Source: Pseudomonadota bacterium
GTDB lineage: Bacteria > SAR324 > XYD2-FULL-50-16 > JAHJRI01
Length of the DNA stretch: 15,497 nt
Assembly (NCBI GenBank): GCA_022360105.1
Contig: JAKSDL010000489.1
Location: 1-15,497 of the forward strand
Direction: 5' to 3'
Below the pieces are notes generated by a model. The model was not told the DNA's origin. It saw nothing but the letters and a program-made list of their open reading frames with translations, and made no database searches. Shown one piece after another: positions 1 to 6,712 of the stretch; the stretch's first letter is position 1; every line of letters starts with the position of its first letter. Position numbers and translations under genes: made by a program.

Positions 1-1
1 A

Positions 2-1420
2 AAAAAAAAGATATTCATAAACTGCAACTGGGTTGATACAGGCACTTCCCTGGAAGTAATCAATCCATTCGATGGCAACTTAATTGTTGAAATCTGCCAA
101 ACATCACCCCAACAGGTTGAAGAGGCAATCGACTCAGCTTACAAAGCCAAGGCGATAATGGCCAAACTAACAGCGAAACAGCGCGGTGATATCCTCGACC
201 GCACGTCAGCCATCATTGTCCGGGATGCTGAGGAGATTGCCGGTATCATTTCCCGGGAAGCCGGAAAAGGTATCGCCCTGGCCAGGGGAGAAGTGGAACG
301 AAGTGGAGAAACCTTTAAATTTGCCGCTGATGAAGCCAGAAGACTTTCGGGAGAATTAATTCCTTTTGATGCCGCCGCCAGCGGTGCGAACCGGTTTGGT
401 TATTACAAACGATATCCGTTAGGCGTGATCGGTGCCATTGCGCCATTCAACTTCCCCTTAAATCTGGTAGCACATAAGGTAAGCCCGGCTATTGCGGCTG
501 GTTGTCCCTTGGTTCTAAAACCGGCGTCCAACACACCGTTAACCTCTGTCAAGCTGGTGGAAATTCTGCTGGAGGCCGGTTTACCGCCTGAGGGTATTAA
601 CCTGGTGGTGGGATCGGGCAGCACGGTTGGCAACGCCATGGTTCAGTCCGATAAAATCAACATGATCACCTTTACCGGTTCACCGGCGGTTGGTCTGGAG
701 ATCAAGAAAAAAGCCGGTATGAAAATGGTCACCTTGGAGCTGGGCAGCAACTCTGCTGCCATTTTCCATAAAGACGCGGATCTGCAAACGGCTACTCCTC
801 GCTGTATTATGGGTTCCTTTGCTTTTTCCGGGCAGGTTTGCATCAGCCTTCAGCGTATTTACATTCACGAGGATCGATACGACGAATTTCGTCAGGTTTT
901 CCTCAATTCTGCAAACAGCACCACAGTCGGCGATCCTGCAGACCCGAGTACGATGGTCGGTCCCATGATCGAGGAAAAGGAGGCAACCAGGGTCGAAAAC
1001 TGGGTCAATGAAGCGATCCAGCAAGGGGCTTCCGTGATAGCAGGTGGTAAACGGGAAGGAAGTCTCTTCTATCCTACGGTTATCGAAAACACCAATGCTG
1101 CGATGAAGGTCGTCAGCGAAGAATTATTCGCACCGGTAGTGTGTTTGATGAAATACAGCAACATGCAGGAAGCGATTGAAATGGTAAATGATAGTAAATT
1201 CGGGCTGCAGGCAGGCGTGTTCACCAGCGATATCAACGCCGCTTTCAAAGCGATTGACGGTCTGGAAGTCGGCGGTGTCATGGTTAACGATGTTCCGACT
1301 TTCAGGGTCGACCAAATGCCTTACGGAGGTGTTAAACTTTCAGGCATGGGACGTGAAGGCGCCAAATTCGCCATAGAAGAGATGACTGAACTAAGAACAG
1401 TGATGATCAACCTCAATTAA
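2..1420 (+). CDS. NAD(P)-dependent aldehyde dehydrogenase, 5' end cut by the window
   Basis: Oxidises an aldehyde to the acid with NAD(P)+ in the cytoplasm; the substrate cannot be read from sequence. The frame is open from position 2 and the first visible residues (KKKIFINCNWVDTG) already look like an ALDH N-terminus, so only a few codons are missing. The ATG at 158 is internal and would remove about 52 residues of the fold. The 472 visible residues match the usual 475-480 of the family. Counting from the first visible codon, the landmarks are the oxyanion Asn in APFNFP (about 150), the KPAS cofactor lysine (about 173), FTGSP, the general-base Glu in LELGS (about 246) and the catalytic Cys in GQVCIS (about 280), followed by EELFAPV and GMGREG near the end. 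ELGS replaces the commoner ELGG. The closest look is to the lactaldehyde/succinate-semialdehyde-like branch, which is an inference. It converges on the next gene. Confidence 0.93.
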   Translation, partial: KKKIFINCNWVDTGTSLEVINPFDGNLIVEICQTSPQQVEEAIDSAYKAKAIMAKLTAKQRGDILDRTSAIIVRDAEEIAGIISREAGKGIALARGEVERSGETFKFAADEARRLSGELIPFDAAASGANRFGYYKRYPLGVIGAIAPFNFPLNLVAHKVSPAIAAGCPLVLKPASNTPLTSVKLVEILLEAGLPPEGINLVVGSGSTVGNAMVQSDKINMITFTGSPAVGLEIKKKAGMKMVTLELGSNSAAIFHKDADLQTATPRCIMGSFAFSGQVCISLQRIYIHEDRYDEFRQVFLNSANSTTVGDPADPSTMVGPMIEEKEATRVENWVNEAIQQGASVIAGGKREGSLFYPTVIENTNAAMKVVSEELFAPVVCLMKYSNMQEAIEMVNDSKFGLQAGVFTSDINAAFKAIDGLEVGGVMVNDVPTFRVDQMPYGGVKLSGMGREGAKFAIEEMTELRTVMINLN

Positions 1421-1529
1421 ACTTCTCTCTCCAGAGTAGGGGCTATAGTCTGGCCCTTGCTCTGCTGTTGCAGCACCCTCCATCGCTATTGGATCCTATT
1501 CACTTCTTTTACCCTTGCCCTTGCGTTTT

Positions 1530-1581
1530 AATTCAGGGGACATGAGACATATTTTTTGTTAAATCTCATGTCCCCCGATTT
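1530..1581. repeat. REP-like palindrome, GGGGACATGAGA type
   Basis: The left arm AATTCAGGGGACATGAGA (1530-1547) pairs with TCTCATGTCCCCCGATTT (1564-1581) at 16 of 18 positions around a 16-nt A/T loop. It lies just past the 3' end of the dehydrogenase gene, where it could also end transcription. The AATC-GGG-GAC layout links it to the other palindromes in the window. Confidence 0.8.
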
Positions 1582-1596
1582 AAGCTTACGATTTTA

Positions 1597-1622
1597 GAAA
1601 TAGGTCTCAAGTCACCTGAGTT
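1597..1622 (-). repeat. Solitary REP-like half site
   Basis: Read on the minus strand, this carries ACTCAGGTGACTTGAGA followed by CCTATTT. This closely matches the left arm plus loop of the palindrome at 1834-1877 (AATCAGGTGACAGTATA then CCTATTT). No matching second arm is adjacent, so it looks like half of a decayed element. Confidence 0.45.
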
Positions 1623-1642
1623 TTCCTTTCAAACCTTCCAAA

Positions 1643-1833
1643 TGCTTTCACTTTGTCGCTTTTTAATTTGCAAAGTGTCAAAATGAAAGACTTTGGCCTA
1701 AGTTTTTTTTGTTCGGATACTCATCACAAAATTAGAAATCCAAAGCGTGACTTACTTATCGTTATTTGGCTATGGTAAAAGCTTTTTATCCTTTCAGGGA
1801 AAAACCTCATTGCAGCTTTTCTATTTTTCTTAT
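1643..1833 (+). repeat. 191-bp direct repeat, copy 1
   Basis: This matches 6522-6712 in the same orientation along its whole length, with about eight differences counted by eye (six substitutions and two one-base indels in homopolymers), roughly 96% identity. Inside are a weak hairpin CAAAG...CTTTG followed by a run of eight T (1671-1710) and the arms AAAAGCT...AGCTTTT around 1777-1820. It ends exactly where a REP-like palindrome starts, whereas copy 2 ends at the start codon of the acyltransferase gene. It may be a duplicated promoter/leader or the end of a mobile unit; no transposase is present. Confidence 0.9.
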
Positions 1834-1877
1834 AAATCAGGTGACAGTATACCTATTTGTATACTGTCATCTGATTT
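1834..1877. repeat. REP-like palindrome, GTGACAGTATAC type
   Basis: The left arm AAATCAGGTGACAGTATAC (1834-1852) and right arm GTATACTGTCATCTGATTT (1859-1877) form a 19-bp stem with one mismatch around the 6-nt loop CTATTT. It is the best-preserved of three related palindromes (others at 3240-3291 and 4087-4139). It begins directly after the 191-bp repeat. Confidence 0.88.
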
Positions 1878-1918
1878 CAGGGTTTCTACACTTGAAGATA
1901 TGGGGACTTATAAAATTA

Positions 1919-2003
1919 GGAATTGAGGGTGGACCGGGTGTCGGTATTCGGTCCAGGGTCATCGCAATCTTACGAAAATACAAAGATGCAAGCTTGGCCG
2001 CTT
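1919..2003 (+). repeat. 85-bp interspersed repeat, copy 1
   Basis: This aligns with 2981-3066 in the same orientation at roughly 84% identity by eye, sharing blocks such as GGAATTGAGGGTGGA, GTCATCG and CTTACGAAAAT-CAAAGATGCAAG. It just overlaps the stop codon of the minus-strand gene ending at 2003. It is G-rich on the plus strand and does not look coding. Confidence 0.75.
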
Positions 2004-2761
2004 CACTCGACTATTAAACCAATCCGTTCCGGATTAATTGTCGTTTTACCTTGGTGTTTCAAAGCTGAGTAATAAATGACTAAAACTTTTCCGAGAATTT
2101 GGGATCCTTTAATACTGCTGTAATATCTGCTATCAAGGCTATTATCGCGATTATCACCAAGAAAAAAATACTTGCCTTTAGGAACTTTCTCAAGTGGAAG
2201 ATTATCCCTAACCGTATCGTTTATTTCTTTGTCTGAATGGTATGCCGTCGGGTCTTCAATTTGACTACCGTTAATATATACTACCTTGTTTTTTATCTCT
2301 ATTTGATCTCCGGGAATTCCTATAATTCTATTGATATACCTTTTTTTTATTTCTGGAATTGAATACGCAACGACATCTCCTCTTGTGATAGCGTTATGTT
2401 TATAGTATTCGGGTTCGATAATCACATATTCACCAACTTGAAGAGTTGGAATCATCGTCTTACTTGAAATCTGGTACGTTCGACCTTTGAAAATCGATGG
2501 ATTAATTTTTTTTGCTTTTTTCCAAAATGGAGATGATTCTTTAAATTTACCAATTAAGAATAAGCACAAACCTACTCGGTAATTAACTTCTGCATTGTCT
2601 TCGTCAATAGATAATACTTTCTGGTAGTAGTCATTCGCTGATGAATAATTTCCACTAAAAAAGTATTCATCGGCTATTTGTTTGTGCTCTGTGCCATGTA
2701 TGACATCATTAGTCAGTATCAACGAGATTACGATTATGAGTGATCCAAGTGTTTTTTTCAT
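2003..2761 (-). CDS. TPR protein with a signal peptidase I (S26) domain lacking the catalytic Ser and Lys
   Basis: A hydrophobic N-terminal segment (residues 4-17), two TPR-like helix pairs (about 26-90) and an S26-type domain (about 95-235) are seen. Signal peptidase I cleaves signal peptides with a Ser-Lys dyad: Ser in the SMxPTL box, Lys just before R-x-(V/I)-G-(L/I)-PGD. Here the first box reads SSKTMIPTL with Thr102 at the Ser position, and the second reads YINRIIGIPGD with Asn144 in place of Lys. The structural boxes RGDVV (127-131) and GDNRDNSLDSR (202-212) are intact. ACG (Thr) is one base from TCG (Ser) and AAT (Asn) one base from a Lys codon. The frame is intact, so this is more likely a non-catalytic relative than a decayed gene. 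A TPR segment between the N-terminal hydrophobic helix and the S26 fold is unusual. The ATG at 2761 has no clear Shine-Dalgarno. It stands alone; a true lepB is presumably elsewhere. Confidence 0.85.
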   Translation of the reverse strand: MKKTLGSLIIVISLILTNDVIHGTEHKQIADEYFFSGNYSSANDYYQKVLSIDEDNAEVNYRVGLCLFLIGKFKESSPFWKKAKKINPSIFKGRTYQISSKTMIPTLQVGEYVIIEPEYYKHNAITRGDVVAYSIPEIKKRYINRIIGIPGDQIEIKNKVVYINGSQIEDPTAYHSDKEINDTVRDNLPLEKVPKGKYFFLGDNRDNSLDSRYYSSIKGSQILGKVLVIYYSALKHQGKTTINPERIGLIVE

Positions 2762-2980
2762 TTTTTTGTTTAATCATTAACTTGCTAATCGCCTTACCCA
2801 TCGAGCCTGAGTTATCCGTTTTTTGGAAACTCAATCTTTGATTGGTGAATATGCTTTTATTTTGGGATTTCCTTGTGCGAATTTTGAAGGTGTTAAACCA
2901 GGGGTATTGATAGCATGGGGGCGAGGAATTGGGCAAGGTGGGGCTTTTTACATTTGGGGACTTGGGAATTTTGGAATATG

Positions 2981-3066
2981 GGAATTGAGGGTGGATCGGG
3001 GGTCGGAATTCGGTTTGGGGGTCATCGTCATCTTACGAAAATCCAAAGATGCAAGGCTGACCCCTT
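2981..3066 (+). repeat. 85-bp interspersed repeat, copy 2
   Basis: Partner of 1919-2003. Its 3' end, ATGCAAGGCTGACCCCTT (3049-3066), recurs as ATGCAAGTCTGACCCCTT at 4146-4163, so at least the tail occurs three times in the window. Confidence 0.75.
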
Positions 3067-3080
3067 CGCTTTGCAAGAAA

Positions 3081-3239
3081 TTATAATAGGATCTTAAGTC
3101 CCTTGGTTTTAGCTTCTAATTCAAGCTTCTTTTTTTCTGGAGTTAGCCCGCGAATGATTGTTTTTAGCAGAATTTTTGGCCCACACCACGATATTTCCGG
3201 TACAAGCTCCAGTTTATCTTTTTCGAATTCAATATATGG
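3081..3239 (-). pseudogene. Possible 3' remnant of an unidentified gene
   Basis: On the minus strand 52 codons read PYIEFEKDKLELVPEISW and onward to ...ELEAKTKGLKILL and a TAA. The composition is balanced, charged and protein-like, unlike the flanking repeat sequence. There is no start codon: the frame is closed by a TGA inside the palindrome at 3240-3291, exactly at the fragment's 5' edge. It may be the C-terminal end of a gene cut by insertion of, or deletion at, the palindrome. I do not recognise the family. A chance open frame of this length is also possible. Confidence 0.3.
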
Positions 3240-3291
3240 AAATCAGGTGACGGTACACATATTAAATAATAAGGTTGCTGTCACCCGATTT
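3240..3291. repeat. REP-like palindrome, degenerate copy
   Basis: The left arm AAATCAGGTGACGGTACAC (3240-3258) and right arm GTTGCTGTCACCCGATTT (3274-3291) share the outer core AAATC-GGTGAC with the palindromes at 1834 and 4087. The inner stem has diverged and the loop is longer. It lies about 115 bp before the hemolysin III start. Confidence 0.7.
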
Positions 3292-3404
3292 AGGCTTTAA
3301 ATATTTGAGTAAGACAGATTAATAATTTTCCTTTATGATTCAAACACTTCAATGAATCACCATTTGCTTTCAACTGTCTTCGAATCAAAACTCCATAGCC
3401 CAAT

Positions 3405-4070
3405 ATGAGTTACGCCACCCAGGCAAGAGATCCCTATAGCAACCAAACTAAACAGGAAGAGATTGCCAACACTGTCACCCACGGCATTGGAACCGGACTT
3501 GCCATTACAGGTCTTGTGCTATTGGTTGTATTTGCAGGAATTGAAGGAAGTGCGATGAAGGTGGTATCATTCGCTGTTTATGGAGCCAGTCTTGTTTTAT
3601 TGTATTTAATGTCCACTATCTACCACGCGGTGCAAAAAAATACTTTAAAGAAAGGTCTGCAATTGATGGATCACGCGTCAATCTATCTTCTGATAGCAGG
3701 ATCCTACACCCCGATTATGCTGGTCAGTGTAAAGGGAGTTTGGGGGTGGAGTTTGTTTGGTGTGCTGTGGGGTCTGGCAATCGTTGGTATTGTTCTGAAA
3801 ATCCGGTTTGTGGGTGAATATGAGATTATGTCCACTGTTATTTACCTGATAATGGGCTGGTTGATTGTTCTGTTTTCCTACCCCATCCTCACCTATCTCT
3901 CTCCCATGGCAATTGCCTGGCTATTTATCGGAGGCGGAGCTTATTCAATTGGGACCGTATTCTTCTTTATGGAAAAACTCCCTTTTCATCATGCCATCTG
4001 GCATCTCTTTGTTTTGGGGGGGAGTATCAGTCATTTCTTTCTGTTTCTGTTCCACGTCCTTCCGGGATAA
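3405..4070 (+). CDS. trhA: Hemolysin III / TrhA (PAQR-family) membrane protein
   Basis: A seven-helix inner-membrane protein of the PAQR superfamily. Bacterial members (TrhA, YqfA) affect membrane lipid homeostasis; the 'hemolysin' name is historical. The 221 residues match the usual 205-225. Family metal-site motifs are present: E19 and the TVTHG segment (H26), S70-x3-H74 (STIYH), D89-H90 (MDHASIY), and H196-x3-H200 with H210 (HAIWH...SISHFF). Hydrophobic helices fall near 30-46, 52-72, 90-108, 112-132, 140-160, 166-188 and 198-219. Translation from the ATG at 3405 gives the standard N-terminal tail before EEIANTVTHG; no Shine-Dalgarno is seen. It is a single-gene unit flanked by palindromes on both sides, converging on the ankyrin gene. 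Confidence 0.93.
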   Translation: MSYATQARDPYSNQTKQEEIANTVTHGIGTGLAITGLVLLVVFAGIEGSAMKVVSFAVYGASLVLLYLMSTIYHAVQKNTLKKGLQLMDHASIYLLIAGSYTPIMLVSVKGVWGWSLFGVLWGLAIVGIVLKIRFVGEYEIMSTVIYLIMGWLIVLFSYPILTYLSPMAIAWLFIGGGAYSIGTVFFFMEKLPFHHAIWHLFVLGGSISHFFLFLFHVLPG

Positions 4071-4086
4071 TAGTAAAACCAGATCG

Positions 4087-4139
4087 AAATCAGATGACAG
4101 TATATCTATTTAAAAAATAAGTATGCTGTCACCTGATTT
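4087..4139. repeat. REP-like palindrome between convergent genes
   Basis: The arms AAATCAGATGACAGTATA (4087-4104) and TATGCTGTCACCTGATTT (4122-4139) pair at 16 of 18 positions around an A/T-rich loop. It begins 17 bp after the hemolysin III stop and lies before the 3' end of the minus-strand ankyrin gene, so it could act as a two-way terminator. The 4146-4163 tail of the 85-bp repeat follows directly. Confidence 0.85.
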
Positions 4140-4193
4140 ACAAACATGCAAGTCTGACCCCTTGCCTTGGTAAACCGAAAAGATGCGCAGAAA

Positions 4194-6464
4194 TCATTGC
4201 ATGTCTTGGATGAGTTCATAATGATGGTTGTTTTCCAAAACTTGTTTCAAGGTCAATTCCCCTTGAATCGGATCGTCAAGATGGATCCCTTTTTCCAGAA
4301 ACGCCTTTATCATTGCCTTATTTCCCTCTTGAGCCGCTCTGTGTAAAATGGGTGACCACTCCTTTTTAGCTTCGTTTTGCAAATCGTCAATGCTTTCCAG
4401 TACGATAAGAGCCCTGTGTAAATAACTTTTATCTTTAAAGAAATAACTGTCCCACGCCACTTGTGCGCCTTTTTGTTGGGCAAACTGCAATGAATCAATT
4501 ATTTCAGAGCGAGAAAACAGCTTCTGTTTGTCATTTCTGTGTTCCTTTTCAGAGCGCGCATTAGAGACAATCTCATTCAGTAAACTGTGTTTACTGGACG
4601 TCACCTCCGCACCATTTGCCAAGAGCAGGTTCACAACATCCACACGTCCGTCGGAAGCTGCTTTAAGCAAGGGAGTTGTGCCATAGTGGACTTTATTGAT
4701 ATCAAATCCTTTATTGATTAAGTAGGAAATATTTTCTAATTTTCCTTCTCCCACAGCATGATAAATAAAATGATCGTCGGGTTGTGAGGGATCATTTTGC
4801 AGGAGCACCCTTATTGCATCGAGATTTCCATATATAATCGCAGTGGAGGTCAAGCGGTCGGGCACAGGGGTTCCTGTATCCAGTAAATACTGAACCAGTT
4901 CCTGGTCAGCTTTGTGAGTTACCGCAACCCTTAAGATCTCCGGGTCGGCCAGTTTTTCAAGCTCCTTCTCGCTCAGCGTTGGATAACGGTTAACAATTAA
5001 ATCGACAGCCTGATACATCCCTGATTCAACCGAGCTAACCAGGGTTTTTTCTGACGTTTTAGCGCCTTTTTTCAATAAGTACTCTGCCAGTTCAAGGTGT
5101 CGGTGTATGAGCGCGATGTTCAGCGATTCTTCAGAAGCCCGGGAAAAATCAGCGCCATACTCTAACAACAAATCATATGCTTTTATATTGCCGCTGACGG
5201 CGACGTCCACTAGAAAATTTGGGTCGGACTCATGGATTAGCAATCGTTCCACTATTCCCCATAATCTCAGGTGGATCGCCTGCCGAAGCGGGTGCCAAGG
5301 GATTGCTTCCTTGTTTGGGCTTTTAAAGTTGATACACTCTTTGGTTAAAGGGATGGTGTTAAGCAAGTCCTCCAATACCGGGCGACTCTTGAGATTCGAT
5401 TGGTTTTCCCATTCGTCATAAGCCAGATAGAAATCACCCAGGAGTCTCTGAATGGAAGTTTTTCCTTCTTTTGGAGAACAGCTGATGGGGAAGTTTTTGT
5501 TAATCAGAAGTTTCGTAATCTCATAATTACGGTCGTCAATCGCCATATCCAGGTATGTTCTTTCCGGCAAACCGATTGATCCATTTGATAAGAGTTCGTC
5601 TATCAGTTGACGATCTTTTTTTCGAAGCGCATTTCCAAACCTATCCACCCCGATATGATTTCTTACCTGGGCGGATAAGTCTGGAATCAATCTTTTATCG
5701 ATGTGGAGCTGTCTTTTCTTCCTGGTATAAGCCTCTTTTGAAATACGGTAGGTTTTCTCAAATACTGTTTTCTTCGGTTTGTGTTTTATGACCAGCTCCA
5801 TCATCACATCGATTTGAATAGGTTTATTGTACCCTGAAGGCAGTACAAGGTATTCGGACAAGTGAAAATGGTTATCCTGTAAAACTCTCAGTAGATTGGG
5901 GATACGACCCGCGTTGATGTGCACCTCTATCCCATCGATCTCCACGAGAAAAACATACTTCAGAGCCAATTTACTTTTCTCGTTTAATACGATTTGGTTT
6001 TCATAAAATAGTTCCCGAATGTTGGATAATGTCTCGGAATCCCAGCTAACGGTAAGCTCAGATTTGAAGAGATCAAAATTATTCAGCAATTTCTCATCAG
6101 CAAGAGAACCATCAAAAGATGTTATCGGATTACTGACACCTTTCCTGTATAAGTTAGCGCTCCCATTGATATCTCGTCTGAGATACAGGGGAGATGTCAC
6201 AAAAAACGCTCCTGGAATTGTATACCGACCCTGGTCAGACACATTCGCTTTTCCCGTTGTATGACCACAAATTTTGTAACCTGCACCAGCATAAAACAAC
6301 CCTGTTTCCGCCTTGCAACTCCATGAGTAATCCCAGTAAAAAAGGCTAATGTCTTCACCAGTATGATTGGTAATTGCGCCCTTAAACGATGGCATACGAA
6401 TGGAACAGAAATAAACAATAATAATTGTAACGACGCTAATTAGTAGGACTAAGATCATCTTCAT
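4194..6464 (-). CDS. Exported or membrane-anchored ankyrin-repeat protein with a novel N-terminal region
   Basis: A protein of 756 residues. Residues 3-20 form a strong hydrophobic segment without a canonical lipobox, so it is probably an uncleaved anchor or a signal peptide. Residues 21-260 are a beta-rich region I do not recognise, with Cys at 50 and 66. From about 275 to the end there are degenerate ankyrin repeats, best seen at 420-470 (AVSGNIKAYDLLLEYGADF, then ALIHRHLELAEYLLKKGA), 540-590, 595-622 (GTTPLLKAASDGRVDVVNLL) and 705-730 (LHRAAQEGNKAMIKAFLEKG). Ankyrin repeats bind partner proteins; none can be named here. The ATG at 6464 precedes the hydrophobic segment; no Shine-Dalgarno is seen. 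The gene is monocistronic and lies between the two 191-bp repeats. Confidence 0.85.
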   Translation of the reverse strand: MKMILVLLISVVTIIIVYFCSIRMPSFKGAITNHTGEDISLFYWDYSWSCKAETGLFYAGAGYKICGHTTGKANVSDQGRYTIPGAFFVTSPLYLRRDINGSANLYRKGVSNPITSFDGSLADEKLLNNFDLFKSELTVSWDSETLSNIRELFYENQIVLNEKSKLALKYVFLVEIDGIEVHINAGRIPNLLRVLQDNHFHLSEYLVLPSGYNKPIQIDVMMELVIKHKPKKTVFEKTYRISKEAYTRKKRQLHIDKRLIPDLSAQVRNHIGVDRFGNALRKKDRQLIDELLSNGSIGLPERTYLDMAIDDRNYEITKLLINKNFPISCSPKEGKTSIQRLLGDFYLAYDEWENQSNLKSRPVLEDLLNTIPLTKECINFKSPNKEAIPWHPLRQAIHLRLWGIVERLLIHESDPNFLVDVAVSGNIKAYDLLLEYGADFSRASEESLNIALIHRHLELAEYLLKKGAKTSEKTLVSSVESGMYQAVDLIVNRYPTLSEKELEKLADPEILRVAVTHKADQELVQYLLDTGTPVPDRLTSTAIIYGNLDAIRVLLQNDPSQPDDHFIYHAVGEGKLENISYLINKGFDINKVHYGTTPLLKAASDGRVDVVNLLLANGAEVTSSKHSLLNEIVSNARSEKEHRNDKQKLFSRSEIIDSLQFAQQKGAQVAWDSYFFKDKSYLHRALIVLESIDDLQNEAKKEWSPILHRAAQEGNKAMIKAFLEKGIHLDDPIQGELTLKQVLENNHHYELIQDMQ

Positions 6465-6521
6465 AAAACAAAACGCATTAAAAGAGCATTACGCAAATTT
6501 ATTAAATCAGGAAAATTCAGT

Positions 6522-6712
6522 TGCTTTTACTTTATCGCTTTTTAATTTGCAAAGTGTCAAAATGAAAGACTTTGGCCTAAGTTTTTTTTTGTTCGGATAC
6601 TCATCACAAAATCAGAAATCCAAAGCGTGACTTACTTATCGTAATTTGGCTATGGTAAAAGCTTCTTATCCTTTCAGGGAAAACCTCATTGCAGCTTCTC
6701 TATTTTTCTTAT
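6522..6712 (+). repeat. 191-bp direct repeat, copy 2
   Basis: Same-orientation partner of 1643-1833. The match runs up to and includes the first two bases of the acyltransferase start codon. A short open frame inside it (6652-6747, 31 codons, with the hydrophobic stretch NLIAASLFFLWAISYLVL) overlaps the acyltransferase start. The same frame is disrupted in copy 1 by an extra A. This frame could be a leader peptide, the decayed start of a transporter gene, or chance. Confidence 0.9.

Larger units (their letters stand above)
1421..2002. other. Repeat-rich intergenic region between convergent genes
   Basis: No credible gene is seen in these 582 bases. They hold a GGGGACATGAGA-type palindrome, a half palindrome near 1597-1622, copy 1 of a 191-bp direct repeat, a second palindrome abutting that copy, and copy 1 of an 85-bp repeat. 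The open frame over 1766-2017 runs through all these repeats and has no protein-like character. Confidence 0.75.
2762..3404. other. Intergenic region with repeats and a probable gene remnant
   Basis: 643 bases without an intact gene. It holds copy 2 of the 85-bp repeat, a minus-strand coding-like fragment (3081-3239) and a palindrome at 3240-3291. The open frame at 2823-3086 is Gly/Phe/Trp-rich, runs through the 85-bp repeat and resembles no family. The last 110 bases before 3405 should carry the promoter of the hemolysin III gene; I see no convincing -35/-10 pair. Confidence 0.7.

Noticed and set aside
158..1420. Aldehyde dehydrogenase starting at the ATG at 158
   Set aside because: The frame is open back to position 2 and encodes the expected N-terminal fold, so 158 is internal.
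1671..1710. Rho-independent terminator inside the 191-bp repeat
   Set aside because: The stem is only about five A/T-rich pairs and the T-run starts several bases after it, so it is too weak to call separately.
1766..2017. Plus-strand ORF of 83 codons
   Set aside because: It spans the end of the 191-bp repeat, a palindrome and the 85-bp repeat. In the second 191-bp copy the frame is shifted by a one-base difference.
2823..3086. Plus-strand ORF of 87 codons rich in Gly, Phe and Trp
   Set aside because: It runs through the 85-bp repeat, has no family resemblance or ribosome binding site, and the related repeat copy does not preserve the frame.
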